Shown here: positions 6,513 to 13,574 of the stretch, piece after piece
Numbering within the stretch: position 1 is the stretch's first letter
Layout of the letters: each line of letters opens with the position of its first letter
NCBI GenBank assembly: GCA_003483675.1
Contig: DMYK01000390.1
Span: forward strand, 1 to 19,365
DNA: 19,365 nt
Direction: 5' to 3'
DNA from: Microcoleaceae cyanobacterium UBA11344
GTDB lineage: Bacteria > Cyanobacteriota > Cyanobacteriia > Cyanobacteriales > Microcoleaceae
Program-made: the position numbers and the translations under genes
The notes under the pieces: model-generated
Databases searched by the model: none
Seen by the model: only the letters and a program-made list of their open reading frames with translations
Told to the model about the DNA's origin: nothing

Positions 6513-9500
6513 ATGTTGCTACCTGTTGTCTTACACCCTGATGTAGTAGATTTCCTCCGTACAGAATTGAAGAGTAACCTGAAGACAAGGGTATGGGAGT
6601 GCATTGAAAAGCTGAGGCAGCAGCAATTTGATGGTGGCTTGCGGGTCAAAAAACTGAAAGGCATAGCCAAGAGAGTTTGGGAAGCCAGGATTACTCAGGC
6701 TAGCCGTCTAATTTTTACTTACAACAAATCGAGGCAACCTGACACGGGAGAGCGACAAACCTATATCGCCATTCAGGATATTTGTTTAGATCATGATGAT
6801 GTATCCCGACGGGCTAAAGCTAGAAATCAAACTCCTGATGCCCAATGGCTTGATGCTGAGGTGGTAGAAGCGATCGGGAATATCTTGGACGAGCGGCCAG
6901 TTCTCACCCCAGCCGAACAGTCTGCTCTGGATGCAGCACAAATAGAAGAATTACAGCTTGTTCCTAGCTTCACCGATGAACTTTTGGGCAATGTTCAATG
7001 GCGAATAATTGATTCAGAATTAGAATGGCAACGGGCAATTATTCAGCAAGATGCTGATTTACCACTCAAACTCACGCCAGAAGAATATGAACTGGTGAAA
7101 CTCTACGGAAACCTATTGCTATCTGGCAGTGCGGGCACTGGTAAAACTACAGTAGGACTGTATCGCTTACTCAAAAGTTTAGAGACTTTACCAGATGGAA
7201 AACGCCTCTATGTCGCTTACAACCCGATTTTAGTTAAAGAAGCACAGAAACAATTTAAGCGTCTGGTTAGTGGGAGCAGTTCTGAAATTGAGTCTGTTTT
7301 CTATTTTAAAACTATTCGAGATTTGTGTCTAGAGAGTCTGTCACAAGCTGGGCAATTTTATATCCCTGAAGATGAGGTGACATACCAAATTTTTGAGCAA
7401 CTTTACCGCCGTCAATCTTACCAACCTTATTCACCTGCCTTAGTTTGGGACGAAATCCGTAGTATCATCAAAGGGGCGTATTTAGAGACAAGTTCTTATC
7501 AGCTTTCTCAGAAACAGTACGAGCAGTTGGGTAGGAGACGCTCATCGGTAATTCCTCAAAACAATCGCCATAAAGTCTATAAGGTGGCAGAGTGGTATCA
7601 AGGTTTGTTAAAAAAAGAAGGGCGTTTTGATGAGATAGATTTAGCCCGACAAGTTTTACAAACCATCTGGCAAGGAAAAGGCGAACGCTATCAATTAATT
7701 GTCTGTGATGAGGTACAGGACTTTACAGAATTACAGTTAGAACTGTTGGTAAGGCTTGTTGCTCCTGGGGGTCATCTCTTCTTTGCTGGCGATTTACACC
7801 AGATGATTAGCCCCAGTGGGTTCCGTTGGGAAGATTTAAAAACCAAGTTTTTTAAAGGTCAGCGTCAAGCGATTCAGAAAACATTAAACTTTAATTTCCG
7901 CAGCGTTGGTTCATTGGTAAATTTAGCCAATCAAATTCTGAAATTGCGCTACCGCCTGTTGCGAGAACGTATGGATGATATTGGGCAACCCACTAGCAGT
8001 TATGGTGAGTGTGCTAGGTTAATTGCTTCACCTTTGGAAACTTTACAACCAAGTTTAGGGCAGCTAAATCCAGATGATGCCATCCTTGTCAGAACTGAGG
8101 CGGATAAACAAAGACTTTCTGAACAATTCCAATCTAGCTTTGTATTTACGATTGAGGAAGCTAAAGGGTTAGAATTTGATACAGTGTTCTTAGTAGAGTT
8201 TTTCAAGCCGCGCCAATCTTTATGGAGTAGAGTATTGGGGAGCAAGCGATCGCTCAATGAAACTGAGCAGCCAGAATTGCGGCTGGAATTAAACTTACTT
8301 TATGTTGCAGTTACTCGCGCTCGTCGAATTTTGAATATTTGGGAAACTCAACTTTCGGCTGTTTGGAGTCAAGAAGAATTGGTAAGTTTTTTGCAACCGA
8401 TAAATTCTGAATCAGTCAGAGAAAATCGAGTTGAGCCTACTGAGGAAATGTGGCGCGATCGTGGGTGTTACTATCTGGAGAGTGGATTTTACCGTCAGGC
8501 GAGCGAGTGTTTCGACAAATCAGGAGATATTGAATTACAGCGACAAACTAGGGCTAAACTCCTGTTACAGGAGGGTAAGTACAGTGAAGCAGCCCAGATT
8601 CTTGTTGAATTGCAAGACTGGCAACAAGCGGCTCAACTTTTCGAGAAAATTGATCAGTGGCAAGAAGCAGCTAACGGTTGGGAAAAGGCTGGTAATTCTG
8701 AGAGGCAAAAAATCTGTGAGGCTAAAGCGTTTGAAACCACTAAAGTGTGGGAAGATGCAGCGCAGCTATGGGACAATATGGGCCGATTTGAAGATGCTAA
8801 ACGTTGTTGGTTAAAGAGTGGTAATGAACAGAAGAAAGCAGAAATTCGGGCAGTTGAGTTTGAACAGAAAAAGCAATGGCTCAAGGCAGCAGAGCACTAT
8901 GAGTTAGCACAAATGACACAGAAATCTGCTGAATGTAGAGCAAAAGAATTTGAAAAAAGGAAGTATTGGGAGCAAGCGGCTGAGCAATATGAGTTAGCAG
9001 GAATTTCAGAGAAAGCTGAGGAGTGCAGAAACAGAATTATACCTCACAGCTTTAATGATGTTGATGCCAACATAAACCTAGAGTCTGATGAACCAACAGC
9101 AGAGTTAGCAGGAATTTACATAAACCAAAATTCTAGTGATACTGAAACCACTCTCAATAAATTGCTGCTTCTCAACACAGAGGAAGCATTCAAATGGATG
9201 GGAAAAAGTCTGGAATATCGGCATACAATCGCATCTTTTGCTAACGATATTAACCATTGGGATTATTACAACGGAGTCCAAAGTCGAGTATCCCAGGCAG
9301 TAGAGTACAAACGAAGCAACAATTTTGATGCTGCTTTTGCTGTTTACAGTGACCTTTTCCAAGAGATGCCAACTTGGAGTCCGCTTTATAGCAGTGTATA
9401 TAAGGTACTTGCCTCTGCTGGACGACTAGATGAAGCTGAACGTGCCATGCAGCTTCATTCTTTACTAATCTCCTTTGACTACGGCCTCCGTAAATCTGCA

Positions 9501-9839
9501 ATAGCTGAAGATAATTCCTTCGATCTAAACGCAGCATTGGCTCAAAATGGAAAATTTGGAGTTTTGGCATTCTGGCCCTTTCAAGATCCGACGCTATTAT
9601 TGCACCTTGGGGCTGTAACTATGCTCAAGCAAGGAAGAATGAGCAAAGTTGCTGCTAAGGGTTATCTTAATTCAATTAAAGGACAAGGTTCTGTAGCAGG
9701 TTGCCCACCAGATGGAGTGTTACAGGATGAAGGGCGGCGTGTTATTATGGGTTTACCCTGGAAGGCGCTCGCCAATACTGAAACTTCAGGTGGTTTTATT
9801 TCACAGCTACTTGATAAGATTGGGCAAGACTGCCCATAA
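6513..9839 (+). CDS. RelE/ParE-like domain + UvrD-type SF1 helicase + helical-repeat fusion protein
   Basis: A 1108-residue multidomain protein. Residues about 1-105 resemble a RelE/ParE toxin fold (KLKGIAKRVWEARI at 47-60, then RLIFTY, then IAIQDICLDHDD). Residues about 190-630 are a UvrD/Rep-type superfamily 1 helicase: motif I GSAGTGKTT (205-213), motif II DEVQDF (399-404), motif III GDLHQ (426-430), motif IV NFNFRS (459-464), motif V EEAKGLEFD (548-556) and motif VI LLYVAVTRARR (595-605). Catalytic Lys211, Asp399 and Glu400 are present. Residues about 645-840 form TPR/SEL1-like helical repeats rich in QAA/EAA and A-x-x-(F/Y)-E. Residues about 845-1108 match nothing I know. No nuclease domain is seen. 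ATG 6513 has only a weak ribosome site. A TPR gene follows after 40 bp, so an operon is likely. The architecture suggests a nucleic-acid-acting conflict or stress protein; the substrate is unknown. Confidence 0.88.
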   Translation: MLLPVVLHPDVVDFLRTELKSNLKTRVWECIEKLRQQQFDGGLRVKKLKGIAKRVWEARITQASRLIFTYNKSRQPDTGERQTYIAIQDICLDHDDVSRRAKARNQTPDAQWLDAEVVEAIGNILDERPVLTPAEQSALDAAQIEELQLVPSFTDELLGNVQWRIIDSELEWQRAIIQQDADLPLKLTPEEYELVKLYGNLLLSGSAGTGKTTVGLYRLLKSLETLPDGKRLYVAYNPILVKEAQKQFKRLVSGSSSEIESVFYFKTIRDLCLESLSQAGQFYIPEDEVTYQIFEQLYRRQSYQPYSPALVWDEIRSIIKGAYLETSSYQLSQKQYEQLGRRRSSVIPQNNRHKVYKVAEWYQGLLKKEGRFDEIDLARQVLQTIWQGKGERYQLIVCDEVQDFTELQLELLVRLVAPGGHLFFAGDLHQMISPSGFRWEDLKTKFFKGQRQAIQKTLNFNFRSVGSLVNLANQILKLRYRLLRERMDDIGQPTSSYGECARLIASPLETLQPSLGQLNPDDAILVRTEADKQRLSEQFQSSFVFTIEEAKGLEFDTVFLVEFFKPRQSLWSRVLGSKRSLNETEQPELRLELNLLYVAVTRARRILNIWETQLSAVWSQEELVSFLQPINSESVRENRVEPTEEMWRDRGCYYLESGFYRQASECFDKSGDIELQRQTRAKLLLQEGKYSEAAQILVELQDWQQAAQLFEKIDQWQEAANGWEKAGNSERQKICEAKAFETTKVWEDAAQLWDNMGRFEDAKRCWLKSGNEQKKAEIRAVEFEQKKQWLKAAEHYELAQMTQKSAECRAKEFEKRKYWEQAAEQYELAGISEKAEECRNRIIPHSFNDVDANINLESDEPTAELAGIYINQNSSDTETTLNKLLLLNTEEAFKWMGKSLEYRHTIASFANDINHWDYYNGVQSRVSQAVEYKRSNNFDAAFAVYSDLFQEMPTWSPLYSSVYKVLASAGRLDEAERAMQLHSLLISFDYGLRKSAIAEDNSFDLNAALAQNGKFGVLAFWPFQDPTLLLHLGAVTMLKQGRMSKVAAKGYLNSIKGQGSVAGCPPDGVLQDEGRRVIMGLPWKALANTETSGGFISQLLDKIGQDCP

Positions 9840-9879
9840 ATAAATTCCTGAAAAATTACATTAAAAGGAGATTTGACCG

Positions 9880-10884
9880 ATGGGAAAAGCAAAGCGCCGG
9901 AAAAAACTAGACCCTAATTATGGTAAAGGTAATACCAAGAAAGGATTTGGGAATTCTCCCAAAGGGAACATGGTAGAAGAATTATACCAGCACTTATATG
10001 AAATAGGGATTATTGAAAAAGGGTCAAATGGAGAACACAAAGAACACAAAGCCACAAAAGCTTTAATAGAAGGTCGCATTCCTGGGTGGCAATATGATCT
10101 TCAAAAGAAGATAGCCTACAGGATAGGTCAGGAAAACACAGGTCTAACAATAAAATTAGATTTTGTACCAAGCGATTCAGAAGGGGAAAATCCTGACCGC
10201 CAGAGTATCATTGATGATTTGCAGCGAAAAGCAATGCTTTATTTAGAGCAAGGAAATATGCCATATTTTAAACAAACAGTGGCGCAATTAAAACAACTTT
10301 ATCCTAACAAGATAGAAGCTGATTTTTATATTAACCAAGGTGCTCTAGGTACTATAAAAGGTAACTACGAAGCAGCCATAGAAAACTTTAATATGGCACT
10401 TTGGTGCAATCCTTACCATGCTCTTGCCTACTACAACCGGGGTGTTCTATATTCCCGACGGCAAGATTACCAAAGAGCAATTGAAGACTTTAGCCTTTCT
10501 ATCAAGTTAGACCCAAGCGATTCAGATGTTTATACTGAACGGGGTCTTGTCTATACAGCTATGGGGGAAAATCAAGTAGCTATTCAAGACTTTGAGCGAT
10601 CGATACAAATTAATCCTAATCATGCCGAGGCTTACCTCAACAAAGGAGTTGCTTACGGCAAAATGGGTAATCATCTAGGTGCTCTTGTTGCCTACAGTAA
10701 GGTAATTATGATTAATAGCCGTGATGCTGATGCCTACTATAACCGAGGTCGTACTTATCGTATCCTTGGAACTTCTCAGGAAGCACTCAAGGATCTTAAG
10801 AAAGCAGCAGAGCTTTATAAGCAAAATGGCAAGATGGCGGACTATCAAGATGCACTAAATATAATTAGGAAAATGCAGCAGTAA
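9880..10884 (+). CDS. TPR protein with basic N-terminus, partner gene of the helicase fusion
   Basis: A 334-residue soluble protein. The first 30 residues are strongly basic (MGKAKRRKKLDPNYGKG), as in proteins contacting RNA, ribosomes or DNA. Residues about 30-110 are a non-repeat region that I do not recognise (LYEIGIIEKGSNGEHKEHKA and onward). Residues about 147-316 are five 34-residue TPRs of the NPxHAxAYYNRGVLY type. These bind partner proteins; no catalytic motif is seen. The start is well supported by AAGGAG nine bases before ATG 9880. The gene lies 40 bp after the helicase fusion with no terminator between, so co-transcription is likely. It may be an adaptor or a regulator of the helicase protein. 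No signal peptide. Confidence 0.88.
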   Translation: MGKAKRRKKLDPNYGKGNTKKGFGNSPKGNMVEELYQHLYEIGIIEKGSNGEHKEHKATKALIEGRIPGWQYDLQKKIAYRIGQENTGLTIKLDFVPSDSEGENPDRQSIIDDLQRKAMLYLEQGNMPYFKQTVAQLKQLYPNKIEADFYINQGALGTIKGNYEAAIENFNMALWCNPYHALAYYNRGVLYSRRQDYQRAIEDFSLSIKLDPSDSDVYTERGLVYTAMGENQVAIQDFERSIQINPNHAEAYLNKGVAYGKMGNHLGALVAYSKVIMINSRDADAYYNRGRTYRILGTSQEALKDLKKAAELYKQNGKMADYQDALNIIRKMQQ

Positions 10885-11000
10885 CAATTGAGGGTGTCAT
10901 CTAGCGGGATTTAAACAAACTTCCTCTAATTTAACTGCTAGGGGAAAAGCTGTTAGGCTAGTCCAGCCTTAACTTAACGGTAGTATACCTGATTTTTATC
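10885..11000. other. Intergenic stretch with a weak stem-loop
   Basis: The only structure seen is GTTAGGCT paired to AGCCTTAAC (about 10952-10972, one bulge), with no T-run after it. It might end the helicase-TPR operon, but a terminator call is not supported. The other half of the gap, 11001-11207, is a pseudogene; 11208-11339 shows nothing. Confidence 0.4.
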
Positions 11001-11207
11001 TTACAGCAAGGCACACTCAAGATCAATGGTTAAAAGACCAACTGGACTGTTGGTGGTGCTATAGGCAACTCCCTTGCCTATATCGCGATCGCGCTCAATC
11101 AGCTTGATTAGCAAGGGGCGGTTAGCTGTTTTTAACAGGTGAGTCGCTACTAGAGAACCACTAAAGCCACCACCGAAGATCGCGATCGTTGTTGGAGTAT
11201 TACAGAC
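11001..11207 (-). pseudogene. FAD/NAD(P)-binding protein, N-terminal remnant
   Basis: On the minus strand an open frame reads PTTIAIFGGGFSGSLVATHL, then NRPLLIKLIERDRDIGKGVA and YSTTNSP, before non-homologous residues and a TAA at 11001-11003. The dinucleotide-binding GGGFSG glycine motif, the acidic end of the second strand (LIERD) and GKGVAYST match the N-terminus of FAD/NAD(P)-binding proteins of the PF13454-like type. Only about 55 residues of a protein normally several hundred long remain. No good start codon precedes it. It is a decayed stub, and nothing downstream continues it. The HIP1-type sites inside it are ordinary for the genome. Confidence 0.72.
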
Positions 11208-11339
11208 AATATACGCTAATTTGATCGATTTACCGTGTTTTAATATTTTGGGGTACGATCGCGCATAATAATGATGCGGTAATGGTTTGTCGTGCTCTCA
11301 ATTGACCAGTAGTATGCCATTATTACCCAGCAAAGTTAT

Positions 11340-12965
11340 TTAAACGCCCCCTTTTCCCTTCTCCACCTTTGCACCGTGCAGAGCAAAAATCGGAGTCAGA
11401 GCCGATTTGCCCTTGAGAGAAACCGCTCCCAAAGCCTCACAATTGAATTCTAGGGCGATCGACTCAAATACCCTTTCAGTCATCAAAATTTGGTTTTCCC
11501 CCGCCTTGCTCATCAATCTAGCCGCCGTATTCACCGTATCTCCCAAGACATTAAACTCCCGTCGCCCGCGCGGTTCCCCAACCTCAGCAGCAAACACTGG
11601 CCCCAAGGACAGCCCAATTTGACAAAATATCTTAACTTCCTTACTGCCGATCGTCAGCCGGGCCAAACCTGCAATAATTTCTCGAATCGCAATCGCAGCA
11701 ATAGCCGCACGACAAGCATCATCGGCATGAACATCTGGTACGCCAAAATAAATCAGCAGATCCGAACCATCCAAGTGAGCCGTTACTTTCTGCAACACGC
11801 CCCCTTTAGCTGACACCACAGCATCAATCAGCGCGAAAACGCGAGAACAGCCGATTACCAGGCTGGCTTCTTCGGCGGGCGTTGCTTTGTCCACCGACTC
11901 CGGTAAACCAATCAAATTGACAAACATCACCGTCGGGAGCGGAAAATCCGGCGGAATCCCTCGCTTGTTAGCATTTTCTACCAGCAGCGTCAGAATCGGT
12001 TTGGGAATATAACTCGCAAGGGGTTCAACCCGCTTCAAAGATTCTTCGATCTCCCTGACTAAGCCCTCAATGCTGCGATCGAGCAATACCGAACTCGGCA
12101 TCCGCCGCCTAGTCAGAGTGATCTCATACTCTCCCAGTTGAGCATCAGTAAAATCGTCCGTCACCAACAAATAACCCGGTTTCCCAGGTTCACAGCGAAA
12201 TTGCTCTCCCAAGCCAGAACTAGCTGTTTCAGTCAAACATACCCTTCCCACAGTCCCAGAGCCCTCAGCTTGCTTAGCTTGCTGCACAGCATTCCCCAGC
12301 AACACATGAGCCATCCGCAGGGGCGTGCCGATGTCAGCACTAATGTAGCGGCCGCAGTGGATGCCCACTCGCATTCTCAAAGACAAAACCCCTTTAGCCG
12401 TTGGAATGTTGGCAAATTCTGCCATTGCTCGCTGCATCCGCAAACCCGCTTTGACTGCCAGGGCGGTATCCTGTTGGTATTTACCCGCCAGGAATTGCAC
12501 CAGCATGGCATCTCCTGTAAATTCCAGCAAATCTCCGCCCGACTTGCTGACAATTGCAATCATTGAGGCGAAATAGTCGTTGATTACCCCCAGCAGGGTT
12601 TCAGCTCCCTTGCGCCCCTCTGTCGCGTTCGCCTCCAACAGCGACGTAAAACCTGCCAAATCCGTGAACAGTAGCGTGCCTTCTTGCCACTGGTAACGCA
12701 CCTCGCCCGACTGGGGGGGTGATTCGGAAACTAACCTCGGCACGTAATCCTGGAGGATGTAGCGGAGGGTTCGCAGGTGCTCGAACACGCTGATCAGTGT
12801 CGCCGACGACGGCTCTACCCACGCAGCAGCGTACAGTTCAGCCGGAAGGAGCTCGCGCAGTCGCAGTTCGATCGCAGCCAAGGGAGGATTGTAAGTTAAT
12901 CTATTAATTTCCACCTGGTCTATTGTTAAAAAATAAGGTAAGTTCGATCGAGCTAGCGGCGACAC
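11340..12965 (-). CDS. Class III adenylate/guanylate cyclase with two tandem cyclase domains
   Basis: A 541-residue cytosolic protein with two cyclase homology domains, arranged like soluble adenylyl cyclase but without the usual ATPase and TPR tail. Domain 1 (about 92-235) has LLFTDLAGFTS with metal Asp102 and EFTGDAML with metal Asp152, but its later catalytic part (LGNAVQQAK) lacks the conserved Asn/Arg. Domain 2 (about 342-490) has Asn350 in place of the first metal Asp but keeps Lys393 (GGVLQKVT) and NVLGDTVNTAARL with Asp476, Asn479 and Arg483. The two half-sites therefore complement each other. One active site at the interface is expected, and Lys393/Asp476 point to ATP and cAMP (inference). 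The start is the GTG at 12965 with no strong ribosome site, so a nearby start is possible. The small gene at 13002 diverges from it 36 bp away. Confidence 0.92.
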   Translation of the reverse strand: MSPLARSNLPYFLTIDQVEINRLTYNPPLAAIELRLRELLPAELYAAAWVEPSSATLISVFEHLRTLRYILQDYVPRLVSESPPQSGEVRYQWQEGTLLFTDLAGFTSLLEANATEGRKGAETLLGVINDYFASMIAIVSKSGGDLLEFTGDAMLVQFLAGKYQQDTALAVKAGLRMQRAMAEFANIPTAKGVLSLRMRVGIHCGRYISADIGTPLRMAHVLLGNAVQQAKQAEGSGTVGRVCLTETASSGLGEQFRCEPGKPGYLLVTDDFTDAQLGEYEITLTRRRMPSSVLLDRSIEGLVREIEESLKRVEPLASYIPKPILTLLVENANKRGIPPDFPLPTVMFVNLIGLPESVDKATPAEEASLVIGCSRVFALIDAVVSAKGGVLQKVTAHLDGSDLLIYFGVPDVHADDACRAAIAAIAIREIIAGLARLTIGSKEVKIFCQIGLSLGPVFAAEVGEPRGRREFNVLGDTVNTAARLMSKAGENQILMTERVFESIALEFNCEALGAVSLKGKSALTPIFALHGAKVEKGKGGV

Positions 12966-13001
12966 CGGCAGCTAGACCTATACAATTATGATAAGTTTCC
13001 A

Positions 13002-13262
13002 GTGACAGAATATCAGTCAAGCCCAAAACCCAGGATAGAAACTTCCGAGAGTCTCAGGTTGCTCGCTCCCGATTTGATCCGAGTAGCTCGATCGGTCTAT
13101 GGTCTATATATCAAAGTTAATTCCGATCAAATAAAGCGTCCAGTAGGTGTAGTTGTCAGTCCAGGAAGCGATCGAGGCCAGCTAATTTTTGCTGCGCCAC
13201 CCATTTTGTTGCCCGGTGAACGTTTTGTTAGTTTTGAAGAGATTGAATCGCAAATATATTAG
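13002..13262 (+). CDS. Small protein of unknown function
   Basis: An 86-residue open frame, divergent from the cyclase gene. The start codon is GTG at 13002; an ATG at 12988 is out of frame. No clear ribosome site is seen. Sequence features: polar N-terminus, LRLLAPDLIRVARSVYGLYI (helix-like), then KRPVGVVVSPGSDRGQLIFA and PPILLPGERFVSFEEIES, which look like a compact beta-rich end. No family recognised. Composition fits a real protein and codon use resembles neighbours. It shares a 36-bp intergenic space with the cyclase, so control regions must overlap. It is followed directly by CAGTTGACAG and CCAATTACCCATTA repeats. Confidence 0.6.
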   Translation: MTEYQSSPKPRIETSESLRLLAPDLIRVARSVYGLYIKVNSDQIKRPVGVVVSPGSDRGQLIFAAPPILLPGERFVSFEEIESQIY

Positions 13263-13350
13263 TCATTTGACAGTTGACAGTAGTAACCAATTACCCATTA
13301 CCAATTACCCATTACCCATTACCAATTACCCATTACCAATTACCTATTAG
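13263..13350. repeat. Short tandem repeats: TTGACAG array then CCATTAC/CAATTAC array
   Basis: TTTGACAGTTGACAGTAG (13267-13283) is followed by alternating heptamers CCATTAC and CAATTAC to about 13350. This is the short tandemly repeated repetitive sequence type typical of heterocystous and other filamentous cyanobacteria. An open frame through it encodes only a repeat artefact. Confidence 0.9.
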
Positions 13351-13403
13351 TGTCAACAACCAGGCTAAAACCCATGAGGAATATCGCTTTTATTCGAGTC
13401 CAG

Positions 13404-13482
13404 ATCCCCCTAAATCCCCCTTAAGAAGGGGGACTTTGAAAAGACTCTTGTCCCCCCCTTCTTAAGGGGGGCTAGGGGGTAT
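13404..13482. repeat. Inverted repeat (MITE-like) ATCCCCCTAAATCCCCC ... CTAGGGGGTAT
   Basis: The left arm ATCCCCCTAAATCCCCC-TTAAGAAGGGGGA pairs with the right arm TCCCCCCCTTCTTAAGGGGGG-CTAGGGGGTAT around an 18-base spacer. This G/C-run palindrome is widely dispersed in cyanobacterial genomes. The flanking GACTCTT and AAGAGTC (13443 and 13491) are also complementary. It lies downstream of the caspase gene; on the minus strand it could act as a strong hairpin terminator, but there is no clear T-run. Confidence 0.85.
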
Positions 13483-13540
13483 CGAAATCTAAGAGTCAAA
13501 CAGCAGTCTGTGACTGGGTTAGAAGTTAAGTTGACACTAA

Positions 13541-13574
13541 TGCCCATTCCCTATTACCCATTACCAATTACCGG
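13541..13574. repeat. CCATTACCAATTACC repeat overlapping the end of the caspase gene
   Basis: The sequence CCCTATTACCCATTACCAAT leading into TACCGG abuts the last codon of the minus-strand caspase gene. On the minus strand it reads CGG-TAA-TTGGTAATGGG, so the repeat supplies the stop codon. Confidence 0.8.

Noticed and set aside
8431..8814. Plus-strand 127-residue frame inside the helicase gene
   Set aside because: Overlaps the helical-repeat part of the helicase in another frame and has no recognisable family features.
11490..12576. Several plus-strand frames within the cyclase gene
   Set aside because: The minus strand encodes a complete two-domain cyclase with catalytic motifs; plus frames show low-complexity Ser/Pro-rich shadows.
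13284..13350. Possible CRISPR array
   Set aside because: Units are 7 bp with no unique spacers of 30-40 bp; it is a short tandem repeat.
13274..13465. 63-residue open frame on the plus strand
   Set aside because: Its sequence (NYPLPITHYPLPITHYQLP) is just the CCAATTACCCATTA repeat read through; no ribosome site.
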